NCBI RefSeq assembly: GCF_042665195.1
Contig: NZ_JBHTBW010000001.1
Span: 1-32,360 of the forward strand
Source: Laceyella putida
GTDB lineage: Bacteria > Bacillota > Bacilli > Thermoactinomycetales > Thermoactinomycetaceae
DNA length: 32,360 nucleotides
Reading direction: 5' to 3'
Part shown: piece by piece, positions 21,380 through 28,766 of the stretch
How positions within the stretch are numbered: position 1 is the first letter of the stretch
Layout: each line of letters opens with the position of its first letter
Translations under genes and position numbers: made by a program
The notes under the pieces: model-generated
The model's database searches: none
Told to the model about the DNA's origin: nothing
The model's input: the letters and a program-made list of their open reading frames with translations, nothing else

Positions 21380-21469
21380 ATGAAATGGATTTTGCTGGTC
21401 ATAGCGTTCGCCGGGGATTTGGGTAAAATGTTGAAAAAATTCTTCCCTAGCTTAAGAAATCACAAGTAA
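21380..21469 (+). CDS. 29-residue hydrophobic/cationic peptide
   Basis: ATG 21380, after AAAGGCAGG. The N-terminal half is hydrophobic (M-K-W-I-L-L-V-I-A-F-A-G) and the C-terminal half basic and aromatic (K-M-L-K-K-F-F-P-S-L-R-N-H-K). A strong terminator begins two bases after the stop, which supports a real short gene. The layout matches small membrane peptides, including type I toxin peptides and holin-like peptides, but no antitoxin RNA is proven. Confidence 0.5.
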   Translation: MKWILLVIAFAGDLGKMLKKFFPSLRNHK

Positions 21470-21471
21470 CC

Positions 21472-21497
21472 ACCGCCCGCTAAGGCGGTTTTTCTTT
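21472..21497 (+). terminator. Terminator of the 29-residue peptide gene
   Basis: ACCGCC 21472-21477 pairs with GGCGGT 21484-21489, followed by TTTTTCTTT. Confidence 0.85.
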
Positions 21498-21526
21498 GGT
21501 CACTCGGTCTGCATGACAAACATATC

Positions 21527-21561
21527 GAGAAAAAAGAGCCAGTGGAAATAGTCCACTGGCA
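21527..21561 (-). terminator. Minus-strand terminator facing the peptide gene
   Basis: GCCAGTGG (about 21538-21545) pairs with CCACTGGC (about 21553-21560). On the minus strand TCTTTTTTCTCG follows. It implies a transcript arriving from the right. A small AAACGC/GCGTTT hairpin at about 21628-21645 lies within 21562-21697, where I see no gene. Confidence 0.55.
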
Positions 21562-21698
21562 ATAAAGTTTAAAGGCTTAGGAAGGAAGAGGCGGAAGGCC
21601 GGAAAGTGACCTTAGATCAGTCTGCGTAAACGCAAAAGCGTTTTTACATTCCCTTAGACGGAGGAAGTATTTTCTTTGTTGCTAATCATTTAGCATGT

Positions 21699-21983
21699 TC
21701 ATAGTTTTATCATATTTTTAATTCTATTGAAAACCGTAAAACGGGCAGGAAGCTGAGTTGCTTCTTGCCCGTTTTCATTTAAGCTAATTGCTCGGCTGCA
21801 TCTCCTGTCATTTTTACTTGTGTTTTTAAATGTTTCATATTCATCTGATAAAATAACATCACGAACATGTTTGTTGAGCAAACTTAGATTGAATATTAAC
21901 TCGTCGTCATCGGATCCCCTCCTAATCGCTGTAAATACGCGGAACACTACCAATCGGATTGCGGTTCTGATGTCCTCGCTCAC
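21699..21983 (-). CDS. Doubtful hypothetical ORF
   Basis: 94 codons from GTG 21983 with an AGGGGG site that touches the start codon. The first ~55 residues (M-S-E-D-I-R-T-A-I-R-L-V-V-F-R-V-F-T-A-I) look protein-like. The 3' third runs through a strong bidirectional hairpin (AAAACGGGCAGGAAG 21738-21752 with CTTCTTGCCCGTTTT 21761-21775), so the real gene, if any, is probably a truncated remnant ending earlier. No family recognised. Confidence 0.3.
   Translation of the reverse strand: MSEDIRTAIRLVVFRVFTAIRRGSDDDELIFNLSLLNKHVRDVILSDEYETFKNTSKNDRRCSRAISLNENGQEATQLPARFTVFNRIKNMIKL
21738..21780. terminator. Strong bidirectional hairpin terminator
   Basis: 15-base arms (one wobble) at 21738-21752 and 21761-21775, loop CTGAGTTG, T-tracts on both strands. 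Confidence 0.75.
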
Positions 21984-22074
21984 ACCCCCTAAAAAAATCG
22001 ACTAAATAAAAAGGGTTTTCTTGAATATGATGGTAATCAATATATAAGCAAATCTTCTGAAAGGCGGAATAACG

Positions 22075-22572
22075 ATGAACGATATCAACGCAAAGTTGTT
22101 GTCGTTGCCAGACGAGCAAAAGCTTGAGCTCCTCAACTGGTCGGAACAGCTCAGAAAAAAAACTAAGCAGGGAAGATACAAGCGGATCGACGTTGTAACC
22201 TTCCCCACTCACATATCCGGTGTGTATACCATTATCAATCGGGTCAGCGGCAAACAGTATATTGGCCAGTCCACTTGTATTAATGACCGGATCTCGAAAC
22301 ACCGCTCACTCTTAAGCATGGGCTTGCATCCATCTATCCAGCTCCAACGTGATTACTATAATCTGGGTCCGGAAGCCTTTGACGTTGTGATTCTGGAGAA
22401 AGTCCCTGACAAAAAGATGCTCAGACAGCGTGAAAACTACTGGATCAGCGCATACAAAGTGACGGAGTTATACAACACAGTACGGGACCACCAGCGAGCG
22501 ACCCGCGCACACAAACGTAAACAATACGATGAGCAATACATCCAGGGCTCACTTTTCGATTTTATTAACTGA
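22075..22572 (+). CDS. GIY-YIG nuclease domain protein (third copy)
   Basis: 165 residues from ATG 22075 with AAAGGCGG nine bases upstream. Residues 1-45 are a helical charged N-terminus (L-P-D-E-Q-K-L-E-L-L-N-W). The GIY-YIG module follows: S-G-V-Y-T-I-I-N-R, K-Q-Y-I-G-Q-S, N-D-R-I-S-K-H, then E-N-Y-W-I-S-A-Y with the expected catalytic Glu. The C-terminus is basic then ends S-L-F-D-F-I-N. Unlike the two copies at 720-2169, the nuclease module is C-terminal to an added helix, and the start-proximal leader is different. Free-standing GIY-YIG proteins of this size occur in phages and plasmids as homing-type endonucleases. Confidence 0.75.
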   Translation: MNDINAKLLSLPDEQKLELLNWSEQLRKKTKQGRYKRIDVVTFPTHISGVYTIINRVSGKQYIGQSTCINDRISKHRSLLSMGLHPSIQLQRDYYNLGPEAFDVVILEKVPDKKMLRQRENYWISAYKVTELYNTVRDHQRATRAHKRKQYDEQYIQGSLFDFIN

Positions 22573-22745
22573 ATACAAAAAAGACCAACCGCATCTCAGC
22601 AGCTGGCCAAAGGTTCCTGGGAAAAGATTTGAAACGGTGTCGATATATCATTCGTAACCAAATCGCCATTTGTGGTCATAGGTATTTCGTTCCGATCGGT
22701 TGAATGTATTGGTATTCGTCGCGTTCATGATTATCTCTTTTGCTG

Positions 22746-22772
22746 AAGCGTCCATTATTGGGCGCTTTTTGG
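22746..22772 (+). terminator. Hairpin terminator
   Basis: AAGCG-T-CC pairs with GG-G-CGCTT (22746-22767), followed by TTT. It is about 170 bases past the GIY-YIG gene; 22573-22745 contains nothing I can call. Confidence 0.55.
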
Positions 22773-22812
22773 TGTTTATCATGGCCACTCGATTTCAATA
22801 ATCTTGCTCATC

Positions 22813-22932
22813 TCAACAGAAGACCTCCGGCCCCTGTTTGGTTGCAGTGGTAACCACCAGAGGCTTCTCATTCTCGATGGACTCGGATAGCATCTGATCC
22901 CACGCTTCCCATTGTTGTTCATCTACTTCTTT
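22813..22932 (-). pseudogene. C-terminal remnant of the 11695-11892 family
   Basis: The minus frame encodes D-E-Q-Q-W-E-A-W-D-Q-M-L-S-E-S-I-E-N-E-K, then P-L-V-V-T-T-A-T-K-Q-G-P-E, nearly the same as the last 40 residues of 11695-11892. No start codon or ribosome binding site precedes it; it abuts the stop of the DinB-like gene. Confidence 0.65.
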
Positions 22933-22937
22933 TTTCG

Positions 22938-23474
22938 CTACTGAATGCCGCCGTTCCCTAACATTTGATCAATCCGTTCTTTTTGACGCAGATGATGGCG
23001 AAAATGCATGGGGATCAGCTGAAACCATTCATGTGCGTTTAATTCGCCTAACCACCGATGTTTCACCGTTCGTTCGGTAGGGATTGCAACCAAGAGGGGT
23101 TCCACTTCCTTGAGTTTTTCTTGCAATTGTAGCAACTTGACTTTTATTTCTTCCTTGTCATTAGGGTTTTCTGGGACAAAACGCGGATCATTTGGCAATT
23201 TAATTCGAATTGACGGAAACACGCCTTCTTGGTAGACTCGCTCCCCAACCTCTGTCTTTTGGCCATGGGTAACCGCTTCGTCATCCGCGCACTTAGCGAT
23301 CGCCCCCAATTGAAGTCCGTACGCTGCATCAATCAAATGATTCATCATCTGCCCCAAAGACCACTCATCCTCTGATGGTTTCCAGGTAAACTGAGTGGGA
23401 GTATATTGGTCCATCTCCTTTAGATAATACTGAATCATGTCAATTGCTTCTTCTAGTATTTGCTTTGTCTTCAT
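22938..23474 (-). CDS. DinB-like four-helix protein
   Basis: 178 residues from ATG 23474, with AAAGGGGATTG upstream. The pattern is typical of the DinB/YfiT-type superfamily: W-S-L-G-Q-M-M-N-H-L-I-D-A at residues ~38-50 with a metal-ligand His, and a C-terminal H-E-W-F-Q-L-I-P-M-H-F-R-H-H-L-R-Q-K-E-R-I with the H-x3-H pair. Members bind a divalent metal through three His and many act as thiol S-transferases for small redox thiols. The specific substrate cannot be read here. It stands alone, with no operon partner. Confidence 0.8.
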   Translation of the reverse strand: MKTKQILEEAIDMIQYYLKEMDQYTPTQFTWKPSEDEWSLGQMMNHLIDAAYGLQLGAIAKCADDEAVTHGQKTEVGERVYQEGVFPSIRIKLPNDPRFVPENPNDKEEIKVKLLQLQEKLKEVEPLLVAIPTERTVKHRWLGELNAHEWFQLIPMHFRHHLRQKERIDQMLGNGGIQ

Positions 23475-23699
23475 TCATGATCAATCCCCTTTAAAATCAT
23501 CCTTAGATCCAAACGAAAACATTCAGAAGATTGGGGAACGGGGGAGACTACTCCTTTCTTGCTTGCTATACCCATCATGCCTAATTCAAGCCATGGGGCA
23601 TATGGTAAATAGCCCCTATCTTCATCATACCTGTATCATTTCGGTTAGAGAACCCTTATTAGCTTTGAAAACGGATTAATGGAAAGTGATGGATAATCA

Positions 23700-23737
23700 G
23701 GGGTCCCGACAGAAAAACGCGGATTTACCACGTTAAG
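23700..23737 (-). repeat. Solo Tn3-type terminal repeat
   Basis: Reads inward from GGGGTCCCGACAG to TTACCACGTTAAG, 38 bases, the form of Tn3-family ends (GGGG ... ACGTTAAG). Outer end faces left; no partner is seen to the right. The hairpin at 23757-23791 follows it. Confidence 0.55.
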
Positions 23738-23756
23738 GACTCAGAGAAGTGAAAAA

Positions 23757-23806
23757 CCCGATTTTCAACCACGTTATGGGTTGTGATCGGGCTTTCTTGT
23801 CTTTGG
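23757..23806 (+). terminator. Hairpin terminator
   Basis: CCCGAT 23757-23762 pairs with ATCGGG 23786-23791, and inner CAACC with GGTTG, followed by CTTTCTTGTCTTT. No gene ends close upstream on the plus strand. Confidence 0.55.
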
Positions 23807-23870
23807 GGTCACGGTATTTTCTTGAACGAACGGAAGGATAGTAGGACCATCTCAAGTAATATGGTCTTTA

Positions 23871-24161
23871 TCAATTTTTGGGAGTGAGTATAATATTTAG
23901 GACTTGTTTGGTGATCGGGTCAATGTATTGGCCCAAGCCTGGACTTAGTTTTACTTCCATGTCGTTGTTGTCATCAATGATGAATTGCATGACTGTATCA
24001 TGGATACTATGGATTTTGTAATGATCTAGGGCTCGGGCAGTAGATTCCACCAACGGGATAATTTTCTCGTGGATATCAGGATACATATCCTGCGCAATGC
24101 CTTCATTTAGGATGAAGTCCAATCCATTCGTTGTTTTATCGAAGCGGAACAAGAAGATCAA
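23871..24161 (-). CDS. GQYIDP-family small protein (long N-terminus, variant tail)
   Basis: 96 residues from TTG 24161, six to seven bases after GGGAG (a GTG at 24170 overlaps the site). N-terminus F-L-F-R-F-D-K-T-T-N-G-L-D-F-I-L-N-E, then M-Y-P-D-I-H-E-K-I-I-P-L-V-E-S-T-A-R, I-I-D-D-N-N-D-M-E-V-K and S-P-G-L-G-Q-Y-I-D-P. After that it ends in an unrelated T-K-Q-V-L-N-I-I-L-T-P-K-N instead of the F-T-N-A-K-R-I-A-D-L tail of its relatives. No known domain; soluble, acidic. Its first ~80 residues match the frameshifted copy at 17623-17977. Confidence 0.6.
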   Translation of the reverse strand: MIFLFRFDKTTNGLDFILNEGIAQDMYPDIHEKIIPLVESTARALDHYKIHSIHDTVMQFIIDDNNDMEVKLSPGLGQYIDPITKQVLNIILTPKN

Positions 24162-24367
24162 TATGTACACTCCCTATCGATTTTAGCACATACTGATCAT
24201 ACCAGAACCCCATAAAAAAAGAGGCGTTATTTCGCCTCAGAGCCATTGAATATATAAAAGAGCATGCTTGCCCCTGCACCCCTGCCGCCCTCAGGCATTA
24301 TCTCTCGTATGCGGTCACGGTGATCTCAGCGCTTCAGCTCATGCTCTGTCGATTTCATTTATTGCCC

Positions 24368-24634
24368 CTATTTGCGCGGTTTATTCATCTGGCGGCGAAT
24401 CTCCAAAGTGCGCCGATTCATCACTTCAACACACAAATCCGCGATGCGCTTTGCATTCGTAAAAACATCCTCTTTGATCTGAGGATCAATATACTGCCCT
24501 AATTGGAGTTTCGCTCCCTCTACCCCCAATACAAAAGCGCGCCAGGTGATAGCGCGTCTTTTGTATTGTTTAACAAGGAAAGAATAGTTTGATATGGGAC
24601 GTTTGGTCATCGCCACCATCTTCGTCTTTGTCAA
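24368..24634 (-). CDS. GQYIDP-family small protein (short basic N-terminus, common tail)
   Basis: Up to 88 residues; candidate starts are TTG 24634, ATG 24619 and ATG 24610, none with a strong ribosome binding site. N-terminus M-T-K-R-P-I-S-N-Y-S-F-L-V-K-Q-Y-K-R-R is basic. After L-Q-L-G-Q-Y-I-D-P comes the family tail F-T-N-A-K-R-I-A-D-L-C-V-E-V-M-N-R-R, ending I-R-R-Q-M-N-K-P-R-K. Nearly identical to 31787-32122 apart from the end. Its upstream element (24636-24708) is shared with a YjcZ-like gene, hinting at sporulation-linked expression. Confidence 0.6.
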   Translation of the reverse strand: MTKTKMVAMTKRPISNYSFLVKQYKRRAITWRAFVLGVEGAKLQLGQYIDPQIKEDVFTNAKRIADLCVEVMNRRTLEIRRQMNKPRK

Positions 24635-24872
24635 TCTATATATCCTATTTCGCTGGTGAGAAAGTGGCCAGTGTGTTCTCCTATTTTAAGTGATTTTAGA
24701 CAGATGTCTTTCTTGAATCTAACCTAATGATTTGAGATAGCACCAACCAGCAAATAGTATCCCTTGATACCGAGAGGTGTTTTCGGGTATCTACAGGTGT
24801 CTTTCGTTACTGAGATTAATGACAAACCCCCGACCTTCGAAAAAGGGATCGGGGTTTGTTGTTAGGAGGCAT
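24389..24872 (+). repeat. 484-bp direct repeat, copy 1 (copy 2 at 31877-32360)
   Basis: 24389-24872 and 31877-32360 are the same length and differ by scattered substitutions only. The repeat holds most of a GQYIDP-family gene, its upstream element, a GATACCGA/TTCGGGTATC stem and a CCCCCGA/TCGGGG terminator near 24834-24857. Copy 2 runs to the last base of the window, so the true extent is unknown. Confidence 0.9.
24636..24708 (-). promoter_or_regulatory. Shared upstream element, copy 1 (others at 25188-25259 and 32130-32203)
   Basis: About 72 bases are conserved upstream of three minus-strand genes (24368, 25017 and 31787), each 25-30 bases before the start codon. On the minus strand the core words are CTAAAATCACTTAAAATAGG, AGAACACACT and CACCAGCG. 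It probably holds a promoter, but I cannot assign a sigma factor. Confidence 0.55.
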
Positions 24873-25016
24873 TGCTCTATTACCTTCGCAAGCCCCTGCA
24901 ATATGCATAGCGAAGACCTTGAAGTTTCAGCGCACCTGCTGAGCTCAATGGTTTCGCTTTAGTTCCGGACCCTTAGCGTACAGGGTACCAAGATGGCTCA
25001 CTCTCACTTTTCAAAT

Positions 25017-25160
25017 TTAGCACCCGCCGGCAAAGACGAAAATGACGGCGATAACAAGGATGAAGATTAAAAGTCTTCTTAAACCGAAACCACCAAAACC
25101 ACCTCCGAAACAGCTACCACCGAAGCCACCTTTGAAACAGCTACCACCAAAACCACTCAT
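25017..25160 (-). CDS. YjcZ-like glycine-rich sporulation peptide
   Basis: 47 residues from ATG 25160, six bases after GGAGGTG. The N-terminal half is Gly/Phe/Cys-rich with two G-G-S-C-F units. The C-terminal half is one hydrophobic helix (R-R-L-L-I-F-I-L-V-I-A-V-I-F-V-F-A) ending G-G-C. This plan (Gly-rich start, single C-terminal membrane helix, under 60 residues) is that of YjcZ-family sporulation proteins. Assignment is by plan and composition. It carries the shared 72-bp upstream element. Confidence 0.65.
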   Translation of the reverse strand: MSGFGGSCFKGGFGGSCFGGGFGGFGLRRLLIFILVIAVIFVFAGGC

Positions 25161-25491
25161 TTTTTTCACCTCCAAACGTTAAAATTCTATATATCTTATT
25201 CCGCTGGTGAGGAAGTGGCTAGTGTGTTCTCCTATTTTAAGTGATTTTAGACAGATATCATCTCTTAAGTCCTTCAAAGTTTGGACTTCTTAGGGAAAAT
25301 TCACACTATTTTTACACGAACAAAAATTCGTGTTTTGGTATAGTTGATCAAAGCAAATTGTGATATAATATTTGTAATCAGAAGCTAATCGCTTCTTTTT
25401 CTTGGAATGTAAAGTTGCGTAAAATTAGTCTTTTGTGCAACTTCTACATAATACCGAAACGAAACCATGCGCTCTCACGGAGGTGCTAAGC

Positions 25492-26349
25492 GTGAAAAAA
25501 AGTTGCGTAAAACTCATAGAGTCCTTTTTTGAGCATCTCGAACAGGAGGGAATGAGTCCAAAAACAATTCGCACATACCAAAATATCCTTTCGCAATTCG
25601 AAACATTCGTTACTAAAAATGGCGGTGACCTAAACAACCTCACCCGGGTCGATGTTCAAAGCTATATGAATCACATGGAGCAGGAGGGCAAAAAGCCATC
25701 GACGATCAACAACCACTTTGCTTGTCTGTCCTCTTTTGCTCGATTCCAGAAAAAGACATATATAATGGAAGGGATTCGTCGACCAGAGATTAGACGCATC
25801 CAAAATATCGCCCCCAAGTCTCTTGATCGGAATGAACGGAACCGATTGCTACGTGAAGTGGAGAGAGAAGGGAAGATCCGGAATATCGCCATTGTTTATA
25901 TGCTGTTATATACCGGCTTGCGGGTATCAGAACTGGTTGCTTTGAACCAAGAGGATGTGACGATGGGTGAACGATCAGGAAGTGTGCTGGTCAGAGAAGG
26001 GAAGGGAAGTGTCTCCCGTCGGGTCCCACTACCACCCGAAGCCCGTTTTCATTTAAAGCGATACATGGAGGAACGTAAGGAAAAGGGAACACTGGATTTG
26101 CCGCCATTGTTCATCTCTAATTATCAGAAGCGAATCAGCGAACGAAGCGTTCAAGACATGTTGGCCAAGAAATACAACATCCATCCTCACATGCTGCGTC
26201 ATACTTATGGAAGGGAATTGGTGGCCAACGGCATCGATATCGCCACGGTGGCCGAATTAATGGGCCATGCCGATATCAACGTAACCCGACGATATGCGAA
26301 ACCAACCGAAAGAGAACTGGAGGAAGCCGTATCGAAGGTTTTTGGGTAA
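25492..26349 (+). CDS. Tyrosine recombinase (XerC/D-like), intact
   Basis: 285 residues from GTG 25492, seven bases after GGAGGTGC; the frame is open further upstream but without such a site. N-terminal core-binding domain (F-F-E-H-L-E-Q-E-G-M-S-P-K-T-I-R-T-Y), then the catalytic domain. Catalytic residues: Arg in T-G-L-R-V-S-E-L, Lys in R-E-G-K-G-S, H-M-L-R-H, His in M-G-H-A-D, and Tyr in T-R-R-Y-A-K-P. AAGTTGCGTAAAA occurs twice near the start (about 25411 and 25503). A TATAAT at 25364-25369 is a likely -10. Downstream lie inverted repeats (26491-26558) that could be its sites. It resembles integron-like or plasmid-resolution recombinases more than phage integrases. Confidence 0.88.
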   Translation: MKKSCVKLIESFFEHLEQEGMSPKTIRTYQNILSQFETFVTKNGGDLNNLTRVDVQSYMNHMEQEGKKPSTINNHFACLSSFARFQKKTYIMEGIRRPEIRRIQNIAPKSLDRNERNRLLREVEREGKIRNIAIVYMLLYTGLRVSELVALNQEDVTMGERSGSVLVREGKGSVSRRVPLPPEARFHLKRYMEERKEKGTLDLPPLFISNYQKRISERSVQDMLAKKYNIHPHMLRHTYGRELVANGIDIATVAELMGHADINVTRRYAKPTERELEEAVSKVFG

Positions 26350-26372
26350 CGTACGTTAATTTCTCACAAGAA

Positions 26373-26412
26373 AACCTCCCCTGATTAACTCAGAGGAGGT
26401 TACTTGTTTAAT
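26373..26412 (+). terminator. Terminator of the recombinase gene
   Basis: AACCTCC 26373-26379 pairs with GGAGGTT 26395-26401, followed by ACTTGTTTAATT. Confidence 0.6.
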
Positions 26413-26490
26413 TCCAAAATGGATTCAATGAAACCCTCCGCCATTACTGGCTTCCGGGGATTCTCAACGCTCAAAACCCGCATAACTCCG

Positions 26491-26558
26491 TTATCTACAA
26501 CCCTCAAAATCAACAAAAATGGTGGGGGTTTGTAGATAAATGCTAGGTCTGAGACCTA
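26491..26558. other. Two inverted repeats downstream of the recombinase
   Basis: TTATCTACAA 26491-26500 is inverted as TTGTAGATAA 26530-26539, and TAGGTC 26544-26549 as GACCTA 26553-26558 around TGA. They are candidate recombination or operator sites; no gene occupies 26413-26634. Confidence 0.4.
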
Positions 26559-26634
26559 ATGAACATAATATTAGGATAACACACATAGCTCGATTAGTCA
26601 AAAAATACTGTCTCTCCTATGAATCACCTTCATT

Positions 26635-26762
26635 GGGGTGGAGGTAGCATCCGGCGAATTTGGTGCCATCTGCCCAATAAATGGAAAATGACTTGAGGCT
26701 ACATACGTAGCAACTCAAGTCATTCGTATTTATACAGGAAACTCAGGGATGACACGTTCATA
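26635..26762 (+). repeat. Left 128-bp inverted end of the transposon (partner 31569-31696)
   Basis: Identity with the right end runs 128 bases, far beyond the ~38 bp of ordinary Tn3 ends. It includes the inverted last ~33 bases of the recombinase coding sequence and the palindrome AATGACTTGAG / CTCAAGTCATT. The left end therefore carries a dead 3' fragment of the recombinase gene. Confidence 0.9.
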
Positions 26763-27039
26763 ATCAGCGTCCGGTATGCTCAGACGTTGTTATAGACGGG
26801 AGAAAAGCGGAAGGTGTCAGGCCGTCCCGCACCAGGGCTAGTGGAAACGGCAAGGGATGATATTTACTGCCGATGTACCATCCGGTCTCAATTGGTTGGT
26901 TATGAACCACAGGTAAGACGGATTTTGATGAAGGAACAGTGGGGCGAAAAATCGTGTAAACTTTTCTGAGTATGTAAACATAAATGGGTATTGAACATAA
27001 ATTGTATAAAGCTAACTTCTATAAAAGGATGAGTGCAAT

Positions 27040-27309
27040 ATGAATGTTCTTTATTGGATGTACTGGCACCCATTTTACTATTATTCCGACAATTATCCTT
27101 GCTATTTCCCGATGTTTCCACGAAACCCCGTTGGTCCAGAACCATACGAACCAAACGTACCGCGTGTACCGCATGTACCGCATGTACCACATGTACCGCA
27201 TGTACCACATGTACCACATGTACCGCATGTACCACATGTACCACATGTACCGCATGTACCACACGTACCTCTTGCACCAAGATGGCCCTTTGATGAGTAC
27301 CTGTATTAG
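27040..27309 (+). CDS. Tandem Val-Pro-His repeat protein
   Basis: 89 residues from ATG 27040 with AAAAGGATGAG upstream. Residues 1-34 are Tyr/Trp/Pro-rich (W-M-Y-W-H-P-F-Y-Y-Y-S). Then about eleven V-P-H triplets run from residue ~42 to 75, and the end is L-A-P-R-W-P-F-D-E-Y-L-Y. Such aromatic/proline/histidine-rich small proteins are typical of spore coat or crust; His could bind metal, fitting the ferritin-like neighbour. The DNA repeat is nine bases with a 27-base super-period. Both other plus-strand frames and one minus frame also stay open, but only this one has a good start site. Confidence 0.65.
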   Translation: MNVLYWMYWHPFYYYSDNYPCYFPMFPRNPVGPEPYEPNVPRVPHVPHVPHVPHVPHVPHVPHVPHVPHVPHVPHVPLAPRWPFDEYLY

Positions 27310-27535
27310 GAATTAATCAACTGCTTAGATATATTCAATTTGCCCCTGTTAAAGGAGCTGAAATCCATGTGAAAGCAAGCGATTGAAGAAGCCTCTAAGA
27401 AAAACGAGAAAAAACATTGCCTGGTTCGGTGGTCTTTTTCCTCACGTCAGCCGCGGTGGAGCAAACTGGAGTAGCAAATAAAAAAATGTACATATGGTTA
27501 GGATATAAGTCAAACAAAATGATAGGTGGGTCTAC

Positions 27536-27993
27536 ATGAAGAAAATGATTTTTATTTGGACAACTTGTTTAATAATCATCTTTCTTCCTATGCAAATGGT
27601 TTATGGAAATGAGGAAACTAACTGCAAAGTCCTTGAGCAAATTTTTGGTACTAAAGCAAAAGCAGAGAAAGGGGTTTGTAAGGTAGAAATTCCACGTAAT
27701 ATACCTATTACATACAAGGGGATCAGACTCTCACCAGAAACAATGGAATTAGAGTTGCTACATTTGAACAAACAAACGGAAAAACAGTGGTGACGGGTGA
27801 GTTTTCTCTGCTTGAAAGAGAAGTTACTCCTGTATTGGATATGTTCCGTAAAGGAAATATAGAGATTTCCGCAATACACAATCACTGGATTAATGAAAAA
27901 CCACGCATAATTTATTTACATTTCCAAGGGATCGGAAACATGAAGAATCTTGCCCAGACAGTTAAAGCAGCTATTCAAGCAACTAAATCTTAA
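27536..27993 (+). pseudogene. DUF1259 (LppY/LpqO-like) secreted protein with frameshift
   Basis: ATG 27536 begins a signal peptide (M-K-K-M-I-F-I-W-T-T, ending V-Y-G-N). The first frame holds C-K-V-L-E-Q-I-F-G-T, then K-V-E-I-P-R-N-I-P-I-T, and drifts after S-P-E-T-M. The DUF1259 continuation (V-A-T-F-E-Q-T-N-G-K-T-V-V-T-G-E-F, I-S-A-I-H-N-H-W, I-Y-L-H-F-Q-G-I-G) is in another frame. The shift lies at about 27743-27752. The H-N-H and L-H-F motifs are characteristic of the family, whose function is not established. Confidence 0.75.
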
Positions 27994-28024
27994 TCTTTAC
28001 TTCCATGTATTAAAATCGGAAAAA

Positions 28025-28060
28025 ATGACTTGAGACAGAATCCAAGTCATTTTTTGTTTC
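28025..28060. terminator. Bidirectional terminator between DUF1259 and ferritin-like genes
   Basis: ATGACTTG 28025-28032 pairs with CAAGTCAT 28043-28050; TTTTTTGTTTC follows on plus and TTTTTCC on minus. The arms equal part of the transposon-end palindrome. Confidence 0.75.
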
Positions 28061-28113
28061 TTTTAGACACTTACCATTGGTTTTTCTGAATACAATAATG
28101 TGATTATCTTTCC

Positions 28114-28560
28114 TTATAACAAGATTCGCTGATAAGTAAAACGTATGGCATGTTCTCCTTCATCAGTAAAACCCTTTAACATGATATCCCTTGCAACAGG
28201 GTCACTCGTAGATAAGTACATATCTCGATACATTTCATATGCCTCCAGTTCATCTTCCACCGCTTTTTCAACGGCGTCTGCATAGTCTTTAAACTGAACT
28301 GGTTGAAATGGTGGTACTGGTGCTCTTTTTCCAGTCAATGAAGTGTATAGATAAGTAAACAACTGATAATGTTCCTTTTCATCTTTCAGAGCATGTTGAA
28401 AGTCACGCCGAGCCTTATCGGTTGGAGCAATTTGCAAAACACGAGTATAAAAATCAATAGCTTGGGCTTCACCTGAAGCAGCCTTTAATAAATCCTGAAG
28501 AAATTTGTTCAAATCTTTGTACATATAGGCTCGATTTGATCGATATGTCAACACATACAC
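28114..28560 (-). CDS. Ferritin-like domain protein carried by the transposon
   Basis: 148 residues from ATG 28560 with GGGGAGGAAGG upstream. Starts M-Y-V-L-T-Y-R-S-N-R-A-Y, then four helices with ligand-like motifs: S-G-E-A-Q-A-I-D-F-Y, L-K-D-E-K-E-H-Y-Q-L-F, A-V-E-D-E-L-E-A-Y-E-M-Y, and F-T-D-E-G-E-H-A-I-R. Same architecture as 6172-6675 but clearly diverged. As transposon cargo beside a His-rich repeat protein it suggests metal or oxidative-stress handling in spores; this is inference. Confidence 0.75.
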   Translation of the reverse strand: MYVLTYRSNRAYMYKDLNKFLQDLLKAASGEAQAIDFYTRVLQIAPTDKARRDFQHALKDEKEHYQLFTYLYTSLTGKRAPVPPFQPVQFKDYADAVEKAVEDELEAYEMYRDMYLSTSDPVARDIMLKGFTDEGEHAIRFTYQRILL

Positions 28561-28766
28561 ATTTCCTTCCTCCCCTTCGACATGATGATTCAGTTTATGT
28601 CAAAAGGAGAAAGCCGGTGATAAATTCCGAATTTTGTTTTGGTTTTGGAACTTACTGCATTTTTACCATGTCCTTGCCTGAAAAATCAATGCTCATTATA
28701 CTCAGAAAAGCGGGAAAGTACCGACTCTATACATTCTAGGAACTTCTGAAAGGGTTGTCATCAAAG

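Noticed and set aside
21820..22302. Short ORFs on either strand overlapping the 5' part of the third GIY-YIG gene
   Set aside because: No ribosome binding sites, and they overlap the conserved GIY-YIG frame.
26900..27316. Other open frames over the VPH repeat (Tyr-Arg-Met, Thr-Cys, Val-His and Trp-Tyr-Met repeats)
   Set aside because: A nine-base repeat without stops keeps several frames open automatically. Only the frame from 27040 has a good start site and a plausible end.
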